Positions 1 through 6,788 are shown, numbered from the stretch's first letter. The stretch: DNA of 32,654 bases from DATBFX01 sp036558305 (GCA_036558305.1 DATBFX010000164.1:1-32654); one strand, 5' to 3'. A program made the numbers and translations. The notes: a model not told the origin generated them from the letters alone.

Positions 1-582
1 GCCGTAAACCAACTCGTTGTGGCGTCCAATCGCCGCCGTCGACGCGGGATTGCGATCCTCGGGGTCGGGTTCGGCGACGCGGCCCGACCAGAGGACGTTG
101 TCGCAGATGTAGAGACCGCCGGGCCGAATGCGGTCCCGCGCCAGTTCCCACGCCTCGGGGTAGTCGCCCTTGTCGATGTCGCAGTAGACGACGTCGAAGG
201 TCCCCGGCGTCCGTCGCAACACCTCTTGCGCCCAACCGACGTGGTAGTCGATTCTGTCCCAGCGCCCGACCCGGCCGAGAAACCCCGCCGCCAGTTCGCG
301 GTTGGCGGCGTCGCCGTCGGTGCAAATCACCCGTCCACCGGGCCCGACCGCGCGGGAAAACCAGTAGGCCGAGTAGCCGAAGCCGCTGCCCATCTCGAAG
401 ACGGTGCGCGCTCCGATGGCGCCGGTCAGCAACTCCAGCAACTCGCCGACGAGTCGATCGACGATCGGGAAGTTCCGCTCCTGGGCCAGCGCCTCCATCT
501 CGAGGAGCACCGGTTCGTCGTGCCGGCTCGCGAGTTGCCGCAGGTACCGCTCGATCCGGGGATCGACGGGGGCGAAGGACAT
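1..582 (-). CDS. O-methyltransferase, SAM-dependent (3' end beyond window)
   Basis: Reading leftward from ATG at 582, 194 codons stay open to the window edge, so the C-terminus is missing. Bacterial catechol-OMT-like proteins usually have about 200-225 residues. Motif I of the SAM-binding Rossmann fold is VFEMGSGFGYSAYW (about residues 61-74). The acidic and metal-binding segment is VVYCDIDKGDYPEAW (131-145), followed by DNVLWSGRV (161-169), a typical signature of the divalent-metal-dependent methyltransferase_3 family. AGAGGTGA lies just before the ATG as ribosome-binding site and overlaps the stop codon of the truncated GYD gene upstream, so the two are probably co-transcribed and translationally coupled. 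The methyl acceptor cannot be told from sequence; small phenolic compounds are usual for the family. Cytoplasmic, as no signal is visible. Confidence 0.85.
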   Translation of the reverse strand, partial: MSFAPVDPRIERYLRQLASRHDEPVLLEMEALAQERNFPIVDRLVGELLELLTGAIGARTVFEMGSGFGYSAYWFSRAVGPGGRVICTDGDAANRELAAGFLGRVGRWDRIDYHVGWAQEVLRRTPGTFDVVYCDIDKGDYPEAWELARDRIRPGGLYICDNVLWSGRVAEPDPEDRNPASTAAIGRHNELVYG

Positions 583-585
583 CGT

Positions 586-759
586 TCACCTCTCGCTACG
601 CGGGAACCGGTCGCAGCGGCCCCGCGTCCCAAAGATGCCATAGACCGCGCCACCCGCCTGTTGCACGAGTTGTTTGAACTGCTCGCCGCGCTGGATGGTG
701 TCCTTGACCGGCCGGATACCCTGGTCGGTCCAATTCGCCAGCACGATGTACTGCGGCAT
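586..759 (-). pseudogene. Truncated GYD-domain protein
   Basis: A 57-codon frame starts with MPQYIVLANWTDQG, the characteristic N-terminus of GYD-domain proteins (PF08734, about 90-100 residues). It continues in family style to GIFGTRGRCD (residues 41-50), where the conserved G-R-Y-D lies. It then ends in RFPRSER and a stop, losing the second half of the domain. A good ribosome-binding site (AAAGGAG) and a strong promoter precede it, so it may still be expressed. The stop overlaps the RBS of the methyltransferase, which suggests a deletion joined the two genes. GYD proteins have no firmly known function. A short functional version cannot be excluded. Confidence 0.7.
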
Positions 760-828
760 GCGGGCTCCTTTCCGCGTGGTCGCCCCGACGGAGAAGCCGA
801 ATCAGGCCGCACCCTACTCGCCGCCGTC

Positions 829-857
829 ACCGTAGGAGGGAGGGCGGGTATTGTCAA
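829..857 (-). promoter_or_regulatory. Sigma-70-type promoter for the GYD/methyltransferase unit
   Basis: On the minus strand a perfect TTGACA (857-852) is followed after 17 bases by TACGGT (834-829). It lies about 70 bases before the GYD start codon and is the only good hexamer pair in that gap. Confidence 0.6.
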
Positions 858-894
858 GGGGGCACGGAATTCCGGGTCGCATAGGTGCCGAAGG

Positions 895-919
895 TTGTCA
901 ACCAAAATTTGGTTGACAA
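895..919. promoter_or_regulatory. Palindromic operator of the toxin-antitoxin operon
   Basis: A perfect inverted repeat has 12-base arms, TTGTCAACCAAA and TTTGGTTGACAA, around one central A. The right arm contains the -35 box TTGACA of the antitoxin promoter. A repressor bound here would block polymerase, fitting autoregulation by the HTH-bearing antitoxin. Confidence 0.75.
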
Positions 920-941
920 ATCTGCGGTTCGGCCGTAACGT
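913..941 (+). promoter_or_regulatory. Promoter of the Xre-RES operon
   Basis: TTGACA (913-918), a 17-base spacer and TAACGT (936-941). It overlaps the palindromic operator and lies 40 bases before the antitoxin ATG. Confidence 0.65.
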
Positions 942-980
942 CAGAACGGTGATTTGGTGCCGGCAGACGGAGTTGCGAAG

Positions 981-1328
981 ATGCCAACACTGATGACGCT
1001 CGACGTTTTGGTCGAGACGCTGACGGGGTTCTTGCGGATCACCGATGCGGAACTGGCCCACATCCTCGACGTGTCGCCGAGGACGGTGGAACGATGGAAA
1101 GCGGGCGCGACCTTTCCCCAGCACGAGTCGCGGCAGCGCCTGGAAGCACTCGAAGCCCTCGTCCATCGCCTCGACGAGAGTTTCAAGACACCGGATGGTG
1201 CAAGGTTGTGGCTGCACGCCGCCAGTGGTTACTTCGGCGGGCTCAAGCCGATCGACGCGCTGTTACGCGGTCGGATCGATGCCGTCGATGCGGCATTGGA
1301 GGCGCTCGACTCCGGCATCTTCGTCTAA
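981..1328 (+). CDS. Antitoxin, Xre/MbcA/ParS family
   Basis: This 115-residue protein has an N-terminal helix-turn-helix (about 15-45, with the recognition stretch VSPRTVERWKAG). The C-terminal half (about 77-115) runs WLHAASGYFGGLKPIDALLRG, matching the toxin-binding domain of Xre/MbcA/ParS antitoxins (formerly DUF2384). It should neutralise the RES-domain toxin encoded 12 bases downstream and repress their shared promoter. ATG 981 is chosen because GGAG lies 8 bases ahead of it; the TTG at 954 lies upstream in frame but has no comparable RBS. Pairing, order and sizes are exactly those of known MbcA-MbcT/ParS-ParT modules. Confidence 0.9.
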   Translation: MPTLMTLDVLVETLTGFLRITDAELAHILDVSPRTVERWKAGATFPQHESRQRLEALEALVHRLDESFKTPDGARLWLHAASGYFGGLKPIDALLRGRIDAVDAALEALDSGIFV

Positions 1329-1340
1329 GGACGCATCCGA

Positions 1341-1931
1341 ATGGCAGCGGCCGGTCTCCCTCCATGGGACGTAGCGACCGCCGTTGCAGCGTGTCCGATC
1401 TTGTCCTGGAGTGGCGAAGTCTGGCGCTGTCACAGTCGCCGATACGACGGAGCCAATGCCGACGGCTCCTTGAAAACGACGGGGCGGTACAACCGCGCGC
1501 GGGACAAGTTTCCCGACCACGACGTGTGGCCTGCCCTGTACACGGCGTTGGCCCAACACATCGCCCTCGGCGAGCGCATCCGTCACACGACCGCGCAGGC
1601 GTTGAGCGCGCTTGCCGGCCAGCGCGTCGGCCACCTCTCGGTCAGACTGGGCTTGGTCCTCAACGGCTGCGAATCCGATGACTGCCTGACTCCGGCCTGG
1701 ACCGAGATCGCGCCCGACGATTTGTGCCATCCCACGAACTATCGGATGACGCACGCGATTGCCGCGGCGGCACGGGCTCGGGGTGCCGAAGGCATGCTCA
1801 TCCCGTCATGCACGAGATTTCGGGGCGGCAACCTGATCATCTTTCCCGATCTTCTGCGCCCGAACTCCGAGGTCCACGTCATCGATACCGAAGATCCCGA
1901 TCTCTTCGTCGCCTGGGATCACGTGGTCTGA
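1341..1931 (+). CDS. RES-domain toxin (NAD+-targeting)
   Basis: The 196-residue protein carries the RES signature. WRCHSRRYD holds the conserved Arg29, TGRYNRARD has Tyr50, IALGERIRH has Glu78 and GMLIPSCTR has Ser156. Arg, Glu and Ser give the family its name and form the NAD+ pocket in characterised members, which degrade NAD+ by phosphorolysis or hydrolysis or, in ParT, ADP-ribosylate a host enzyme. All expected residues are present, so the toxin looks intact. It follows its antitoxin by 12 bases in the same operon; AAGGA at the antitoxin stop can serve as RBS. Which of the known activities it has cannot be read from the sequence. Confidence 0.9.
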   Translation: MAAAGLPPWDVATAVAACPILSWSGEVWRCHSRRYDGANADGSLKTTGRYNRARDKFPDHDVWPALYTALAQHIALGERIRHTTAQALSALAGQRVGHLSVRLGLVLNGCESDDCLTPAWTEIAPDDLCHPTNYRMTHAIAAAARARGAEGMLIPSCTRFRGGNLIIFPDLLRPNSEVHVIDTEDPDLFVAWDHVV

Positions 1932-1987
1932 GGCACCTCCGCATCGTGTCGTTGGACGATCGCCGTTCGCGCCTCCCTGCCCGACGA

Positions 1988-2998
1988 CTACACGGCGCGG
2001 ATGCCGAGATCGAAGCGGGTGACGCCGAAGCGCGGGATCGCCTGGTCCAGTTGCGTCTTCACGTACGCTTCCTGGCGATGCTCGGGGTTGGGGACGAGCG
2101 CGGTGAGGAAATCGGCGACGGCGCGCAGGTAGCCCTTGGCCAACGATTTTGCCGGCGAATCGACGAGGACGGATTGTGGTTTGGCGCCGGCCATGATGAC
2201 GGGGATCGTGACCTGGCTCGGCATCGCCGCGACCGCCGACACCAACTCCTCGGGGAAGCGCAAGAAGGTCGTCGTCGCCAGGGCGAACAGACCGGCGGGG
2301 TGGTCCAACGCCGCCCGTGCCCGTTGCCGATCGTCCTCGGTGCGGATGCCCGGTCCCAAATAGGAGTACGGGTTGAGCACACCGAGCGCCTCCTCCCGCC
2401 CCTCGCCGTTTCGCAGCGACGCGAACACCGTCAGATAGTCGCCCAGCGCCCGCAGTTGGGCGCCGTTATCGTCGTGCGGTGCCAGGTTGGCGAAGACCGA
2501 CCGGGCGAAGGCGGACGGCAACTCGATGTCGCGCCGGGCCAGCGATGGGGCACCGGCGGCGAAGAGGTCTTCGGAGAGCTCGATCCGGCCGGGCGTCGCC
2601 TCGCCGTAGCCGCCATCGGGCGCGCGCCACGAGGCGCGGACCGCGACGACCGTACCGGCGCCGAAGGGGGCGAACCGCGCCGCTTCGGCCGCGATCACGT
2701 CGCGCGTCTCGCCGGTCATCGGCACCTCGGTCAGGATTCGCGTCGCCAGGTCGCGAGGGGTGACGTCGATCGGGGTGGCCGCCGGCGACGGCGTCCCCTG
2801 GCGGAGCGGGAGGGCTGCCGCGGTCGTCGGCGAGGCGAGTTCGACGAAGACGGAGCGAACCATCGTCGCTCCGGCGACGCCGAAGACGGCCGAGGCGCCG
2901 AGCAAGATCGCGTCGCGGCGCGAATAGCGGCGCTCGGCCTGCCGTGTCCACGCATATCCGTGATTGTTCATAATCGTTGCCAGAGGTTGCCGTTCCAT
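1988..2998 (-). CDS. Tat-exported protein of unknown function
   Basis: ATG 2998 follows AAGGAG at suitable spacing, giving 336 residues. The N-terminus has a twin-arginine export signal, with RRYSRRDAILLG before a hydrophobic stretch (ASAVFGVAGATMV), then a Thr/Pro/Ala-rich linker (TPSPAATPIDVTP). The mature part is soluble-looking, alpha/beta in composition, with no motif I recognise. Tat export would mean it folds in the cytoplasm, perhaps with a cofactor, and is then released or membrane-held outside. It lies downstream of the 69-residue gene on the same strand (134-base gap) and is convergent with the toxin gene. I do not recognise the family. Confidence 0.75.
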   Translation of the reverse strand: MERQPLATIMNNHGYAWTRQAERRYSRRDAILLGASAVFGVAGATMVRSVFVELASPTTAAALPLRQGTPSPAATPIDVTPRDLATRILTEVPMTGETRDVIAAEAARFAPFGAGTVVAVRASWRAPDGGYGEATPGRIELSEDLFAAGAPSLARRDIELPSAFARSVFANLAPHDDNGAQLRALGDYLTVFASLRNGEGREEALGVLNPYSYLGPGIRTEDDRQRARAALDHPAGLFALATTTFLRFPEELVSAVAAMPSQVTIPVIMAGAKPQSVLVDSPAKSLAKGYLRAVADFLTALVPNPEHRQEAYVKTQLDQAIPRFGVTRFDLGIRAV

Positions 2999-3132
2999 TA
3001 GCGTGCTCCTTATGCGCCGGGCAATCCCAACCGTGGCACCCTTCCCCAATACTGCGCCGTGGTGCGACCGAAGGCGTCGTGAGGATTACGTATGCCTCGC
3101 GCATCCGACGCCGTGAACGCTCGACGTATCGA

Positions 3133-3342
3133 TTAGACCGCGAACGACTCAGAAACGGACCCGAACGGGGTGCTGGCGACGACGCGCCAGGCCCGCTCCA
3201 GGATCGCGCGTGCCTGCACGTCGGTGCCATGCAGCGTGCCGAGACGTTCCAACGACTGGATGACCAACTGCGGTCGCGCGTTGCCGTGGAGCCACGCCTC
3301 GACCCAGGCGGCGGTGGCATTGGCGATCTGTTGTCCGTCCAT
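3133..3342 (-). CDS. Small protein of unknown function (69 aa)
   Basis: MDGQQIANATAAWVEAWLHG begins a 69-residue protein with a strong RBS (GAGGAGG) just upstream of ATG 3342. The sequence is predicted mainly helical, with no signal peptide, membrane segment or cysteine. A longer frame starts at 3468 but lacks an RBS, so the short form is preferred. A possible promoter with a palindrome over its -35 box lies 54 bases upstream of the start. The next gene downstream is the Tat-exported unknown, so the two may share a transcript. No family recognised. Confidence 0.65.
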   Translation of the reverse strand: MDGQQIANATAAWVEAWLHGNARPQLVIQSLERLGTLHGTDVQARAILERAWRVVASTPFGSVSESFAV

Positions 3343-3395
3343 TAGGTGCCTCCTCGCTCCGGCCCCACACTTATCGGGCCACGCGTCGATGATGC

Positions 3396-3431
3396 GCCAT
3401 ACGTCGTCACTCGGCATCCGGCAAATTGCCG
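3396..3431 (-). promoter_or_regulatory. Possible promoter with overlapping operator-like palindrome
   Basis: On the minus strand TTGCCG (3424-3419), 17 bases, TATGGC (3401-3396). The -35 element is one arm of a 13-base palindrome (3419-3431, arms CGGCAA and TTGCCG around A). The hexamers are imperfect, so this is tentative. Confidence 0.35.
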
Positions 3432-3591
3432 ATTTCGTCGACGCGTCGCCTAAGCAGGGACTACGCAATGTCGCCTATGGATGTAGGTAATCGGTCGCGG
3501 CAGACGGGCACGGCGGCGCTCGGACGTGGGTCCGCCCCCCGTACGGGCGATCGACGAGGCGAGGTGCCGAGCCACCATAGAGGAAAATCCA

Positions 3592-4114
3592 ATGGACTCA
3601 TCCGCACGACCGCGACACCGATGGTTCGGAGGAGGCCCGACGTCCTGGGCGATGGGACTCAGCGTCTACGACACCTTCGTCCTCTGGCACCGCGACGCGT
3701 TCAACCGCGACATCAATGCCGCCTACATGGCCCCCGCGTTCCTTCCCTGACATCGCCAGCTCCTCCTCCTGTTCGAGGAGCAGTTGCAGAAGTTCGACCC
3801 GAGGCGTCACGATCCCACACTGGGATTGGGCGGTCGACAACACGCCGGACAGTTACGTCTGGGGCGACGACTTTATGGGCGGCAACGGCGCCCCGGCGCC
3901 GGCCACCCCGGCTCCCGGCGAACCGCCGTCGCCCGAAACCAGCACCACGATCCTCGGCACGATGGCCGCCACCTCCTCGCCGTCGGACCCGGTGTTCTGG
4001 CTCCGCCACGCGAATATCGACCGCCTCTGGAACCAGTGGGTCAGTCGTTACGGTCAGACCTCTCTCCCCACAGACGGCGGCCCCTTCGGCAGCAACCTGA
4101 ACGACCCGATGTAG
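3592..4114 (+). pseudogene. Decayed tyrosinase (type-3 copper oxidase)
   Basis: Tyrosinase landmarks are present in order but broken. From ATG 3592 (after AGAGGA) the frame reads PTSWAMGLSVYDTFVLWH and AAYMAPAFLP. A TGA at 3748 then replaces the Trp of the family's PAFLPWHR motif; HRQLLLLFEEQLQKFDP follows in the same frame. One extra base near 3800-3806 shifts reading, after which VTIPHWDWAVDNTPD and SPSDPVFWLRHANIDRLWNQ appear. The CuA histidine of the AH-x-x-P motif is Tyr, and one His of the CuB HH pair is Arg. The HNxxH segment carrying two further CuB ligands is missing between SPETST and ILGTM. Several independent lesions mean decay, not one sequencing error. Active homologues hydroxylate phenols and oxidise catechols. 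Confidence 0.85.
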
Positions 4115-4137
4115 CCCGACCAACAACTCGGCCTCAC

Positions 4138-4208
4138 GGCCCCCCCGGCCCCCCAATCCTGGGGGGAGACGACCGTTCACCCCCCAGGATTGGGGGGCCG
4201 GGGGGGCC
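4138..4208. repeat. 29-bp perfect inverted repeat, likely bidirectional terminator/REP element
   Basis: Arms 4138-4166 and 4180-4208 are perfectly complementary over 29 bases, with a 13-base loop (4167-4179). Each arm contains C- and G-runs around AATCCT and can also fold on itself (CCCCCCA-ATCC-TGGGGGG). It lies between the tyrosinase remnant and the convergent aspS stop. There is no T-run. The same core recurs at 26770-26795 and 27008-27017. Confidence 0.85.
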
Positions 4209-4228
4209 GACCCGGAGGCCCGACACCG

Positions 4229-5542
4229 CTACGGCGTCAGCCGGTGCAAATCCCGTGGGAAGAGGGCCGTCTCCCGCACATTTTCCGCGCCGACGAGGCG
4301 CGCGACCCAGCGTTCCAGTCCGACGGCGAACCCGCCGTGCGGCGGCATGCCGAACTTGAACGCTTCCAGGTAACCGGCGAACGGGTCTGGATCGAGACCG
4401 CGTGCCGCCAATGCCGCCAGGTAGTCCTCGTAGCGGTGGAGACGCTGGCCGCCGGTGACCAACTCCAGGCCGCGGAAGAGCAAGTCGAAACTGTTCGAGT
4501 AGTCCGGGCGCGCCGGGTCCGGGTGGGTGTAGAACGGGCGCTTGACCATCGGATAGCCGACGACGAAGAGGAAGTCGCTGTCGTACTCCCGCCGCGCCCA
4601 GTCGCCGAGCCAGCGCTCGTGTACCGGCGCCAGGTCGGGTTCGCCGCGCGGGTCTTCGCCCGTCTCCCGCGCGATCAATTCTTGTGCCTCCGAAAAGTGG
4701 ATCCGCGGGATCTCAACCGGGACCTCCGGCGGCGTCGCGCCGACCAGCGACAGCGCCTCGGCCGCTTCATCGTGGAGCGCCGCGACCATGCCGCGCAGGG
4801 TCTCGGTGAGGACGGCCATCACGGTCATGTGGTCGCGGATGAAACCCAGCTCGACATCGAGCGAGACGTACTCGTTGAGGTGGCGCGGCGTGTCGTGCGG
4901 TTCGGCCCGGAAGACGGGACCGACCTCGAAGACGCGCTCGAAGACGCCGACCATGATCTGCTTGTAGAACTGCGGACTCTGGGCCAGGTAGGCCGGTCGC
5001 CCGAAGTAGTCGATCGCGAAGACGTTGGCACCGCCCTCGGTCGCCGAGGCCACGATCTTCGGCGTCTGGATCTCGACGAACCGCAACCCGCGCAACGTCT
5101 CGCGGAACCCGTTCACCAAGGCCGCCGACAACCGGAAGAGCGCCCGGTGCCGCGGATGCCGCAACGTCAGCGGCGCGTGGTCGAGGATCGTCGGCAGTTG
5201 CGCGGGGAGGTGCGGCCGGAACAGGTCGATCGGCGGCGCCTCGACCGCGGGCGACACAACCTCGATGACCGCGTCGCGAACCTCCACCCCGCCCGGTGCC
5301 TGCGGTTGCGCGACGACCGTCCCCTCGACGCCGATCACCGACTCTCGGTTGAGTCCCGCCAACCCGGCGATCGCCTCCAGGCCATCGATCACGATCTGCG
5401 CCAATCCCTGCGCGTCTCGCAGAATCACAAACGCGACGTTGCGCAACTCTCTGACGTTGTGCAGCCATCCCGCGAGCCTGACCCGTTCCCCGACGTGCTT
5501 CGCGAGCTCCGTCGTCCACACCCGATCTCGCACAACCTCCAC
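4229..5542 (-). CDS. aspS: Aspartyl-tRNA synthetase, archaeal/genomic (non-discriminating) type
   Basis: Translation from GTG 5542 (behind AGGAGG) gives 437 residues, the usual length for the short class IIb AspRS lacking the bacterial GAD insertion. The N-terminal OB-fold anticodon-binding domain covers about residues 1-105 (VRLAGWLHNVRELRNVAFV). Motif 2 is FRAEPHDTPRHLNEY and motif 3 GGFAVGLERWVARL; both carry the class II arginines. The enzyme charges tRNA-Asp, and in many bacteria with this form also tRNA-Asn, which is then amidated by GatCAB. AsnRS is closely related, but a T-box leader with specifier GAC and the RAEPHDTPRHLNEY signature favour AspRS. Expression should rise when uncharged tRNA-Asp accumulates. 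It stands alone, with the tyrosinase remnant converging on it. Confidence 0.9.
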   Translation of the reverse strand: MEVVRDRVWTTELAKHVGERVRLAGWLHNVRELRNVAFVILRDAQGLAQIVIDGLEAIAGLAGLNRESVIGVEGTVVAQPQAPGGVEVRDAVIEVVSPAVEAPPIDLFRPHLPAQLPTILDHAPLTLRHPRHRALFRLSAALVNGFRETLRGLRFVEIQTPKIVASATEGGANVFAIDYFGRPAYLAQSPQFYKQIMVGVFERVFEVGPVFRAEPHDTPRHLNEYVSLDVELGFIRDHMTVMAVLTETLRGMVAALHDEAAEALSLVGATPPEVPVEIPRIHFSEAQELIARETGEDPRGEPDLAPVHERWLGDWARREYDSDFLFVVGYPMVKRPFYTHPDPARPDYSNSFDLLFRGLELVTGGQRLHRYEDYLAALAARGLDPDPFAGYLEAFKFGMPPHGGFAVGLERWVARLVGAENVRETALFPRDLHRLTP

Positions 5543-5575
5543 GGCGACACCTCCTACCGGTCGCTTAAACAGCAC

Positions 5576-5602
5576 GCCCCCTCGCCATGCGGACGAGGGG
5601 GC
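5576..5602 (-). terminator. Terminator of the aspS T-box
   Basis: Nine-base perfect stem GCCCCCTCG / CGAGGGGGC with a 9-base loop, followed on the minus strand by GTGCTGTTTAAG. Its 5' arm directly follows the T-box core, as needed for competition with the antiterminator. Confidence 0.7.
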
Positions 5603-5635
5603 CCCGTGGTGCCACCGCATTTCACCGACCGGGCG

Positions 5636-5691
5636 GAAGGCGGAGGGCGGAGGGCGGGAGAACGTCGTCTGTCCCCACGCCTTCCGCCTTC
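5636..5691. repeat. Heptamer hairpin (GGCGGAA type) inside the T-box linker
   Basis: Tandem seven-base units GGCGGAA/GGCGGAG run through 5632-5660, and inverted units GCCTTCC GCCTTC lie at 5679-5691. The arms 5636-5648 and 5679-5691 pair with one mismatch. The element lies between Stem I and the antiterminator of the aspS leader, where family members normally carry Stems II/III. It is the same type as the dpp-like intergenic element at 22623-22711. Confidence 0.8.
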
Positions 5692-5982
5692 AGGTTCGGT
5701 CTCGACGCCCGCTAACGGGGGCAAACCGGCGGGGCTTCGCGGGTTGGGCCGCTCTTCCCCGCGCTCCGGAGTGTCGTTCGCGGGGTCGGGGACCGCCTTT
5801 CCACCGCCGGCGGTTCGCTATGCTCCGGGGAGCCCGCTACTCGTCTCCATCGACGCTTTTCCGGTGGGGAGCTTAGCAGATGGGATGTGGCACGCGCCGT
5901 GGTCCGGCGAGAACGTGAATTCTCGGTTTCTGGGACCATCGCTTATTGAGCGACGGGTGGGGGTGCGCGAGCGAGGGCCAAG

Positions 5983-6211
5983 TCATCGCTCCCCTATGTT
6001 TTCGTCGATCCACCGCTCCAAGGCGTGGTCGAGCGTCTTCAAAGTGGTATCGAGCGGGTCTTCGGAGTCACCGCCTTCCCAGATCATTCCGCCGATGTCG
6101 AGGGCCCGGACGAATGACAAACTGAAGTCGTCGTACCCGATCTCGATGAACCCCATGGTCTTGACCCAGCGTGCCCACGGATGGGTAGGTCTCTTCGAAG
6201 GTTCCTGCCAT
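5983..6211 (-). pseudogene. Small conserved protein gene with a one-base frameshift
   Basis: ATG 6211, preceded by GGGGAGGA, begins MAGTFEETYPSV. The rest of what looks like one protein (ARWVKTMGFIEIGYDD, SFVRALDIGGMIWEG, LDHALERWIDENIGER) is in another frame, ending at 5983. A single extra G near 6170-6178 would explain the break; removing it would give about 75 residues. The intact family is a small protein of unknown function that I recall from Chloroflexota and cyanobacteria. A start at MGQSTSRGG, upstream in the downstream frame, is open but lacks both an RBS and a family-like N-terminus. A sequencing error is an alternative. Confidence 0.6.
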
Positions 6212-6296
6212 GCGCGTCCTCCCCTGCTCGTCGATTGGCCCATTCGCGATCGCATATGGTAGGTCTTACACACCGACCGATGGGAGCAGGCACGGA

Positions 6297-6788
6297 ATGG
6301 GCGACGTCGTTTTGCGCCGTGGGCAACCCGCAGATCACGAGGCCGCGGTTGCGGTTTGGCTCGCGTCCAGGGCATCGCGGCCAGGCGGTCACCCCGCGTC
6401 GGCGCAACGCGAGGCGTACGTCCGCGGCCAGATGCATAAACCCGACGCGTTCCTCGTGATCGCGGAAGATGCCGGTGCCGTCGTCGGCATGGCGCTCGCC
6501 ATGCAGGGCTTGGCCGACGACGGTGCCGGACCGCCCGTTCCCGGACTCTGCTTCATCGGGATGGTCTTCGTCGCCCCCGACCGCTGGGGCCAGGGTATCG
6601 GCGGACGGATTGTCGATAGCGTCCTTGCCGAAGTCTGGTCCCGCGGTTACGGCCGGGCGCAATTGTGGACGCACGCCAGCAACGAACGCGCCCAACGCCT
6701 CTACGAGAGCCGGGGCTTTCGACGGACCGGTCGCGAACAGGACCACGAACTCGGCGACCGCATCGTCCAGTACGAACGCGGACGGTGA
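6297..6788 (+). CDS. GNAT-family N-acetyltransferase
   Basis: The 163-residue protein shows the GNAT acetyl-CoA fold. The motif A strand and loop are GMVFVAPDRWGQGIGGRIVD (residues 88-107), where R/Q-x-x-G-x-G/A binds the pyrophosphate of acetyl-CoA. Motif B is LWTHASNERAQRLYESRGFR (123-142). ATG 6297 is preferred over the in-frame start at 6210 because family alignments begin near VVLRRGQPAD; its RBS (GGGAG) is modest. The acceptor amine is unknown. It is transcribed divergently from the frameshifted small gene, with an 85-base shared gap. Confidence 0.85.
   Translation: MGDVVLRRGQPADHEAAVAVWLASRASRPGGHPASAQREAYVRGQMHKPDAFLVIAEDAGAVVGMALAMQGLADDGAGPPVPGLCFIGMVFVAPDRWGQGIGGRIVDSVLAEVWSRGYGRAQLWTHASNERAQRLYESRGFRRTGREQDHELGDRIVQYERGR

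Larger units (their letters stand above)
5576..5856 (-). ncRNA. T-box riboswitch leader of aspS (specifier GAC, Asp)
   Basis: Read 5'-3' on the minus strand, Stem I starts at 5856 (GCGTCGATGGAG). ACGAGTA forms one side of the specifier loop. GCGGG (5840-5836) pairs with CCCGC across the distal hairpin, which has the typical AGCGAACCGCC and GGTGGAAAGGCGG segments. The opposite side of the loop is GAACGACA (5779-5772), with specifier GAC (5775-5773) followed by the conserved A. GGAG and CTCC close the helix below. The antiterminator bulge sequence GCGGTGGCACCACGGGG (about 5619-5603) matches the T-box core TGGNACC. A terminator follows, then the aspS RBS. An AAC (Asn) reading of the overlapping register is possible but less fitting. 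Confidence 0.85.

Noticed and set aside
4190..6262. A 690-codon open frame on the plus strand opposite aspS and its leader
   Set aside because: It is antisense to a clearly recognised synthetase, has low-complexity Arg/Val/Asp-rich composition, no family motif and no RBS. Long antisense frames are expected at this G+C content.
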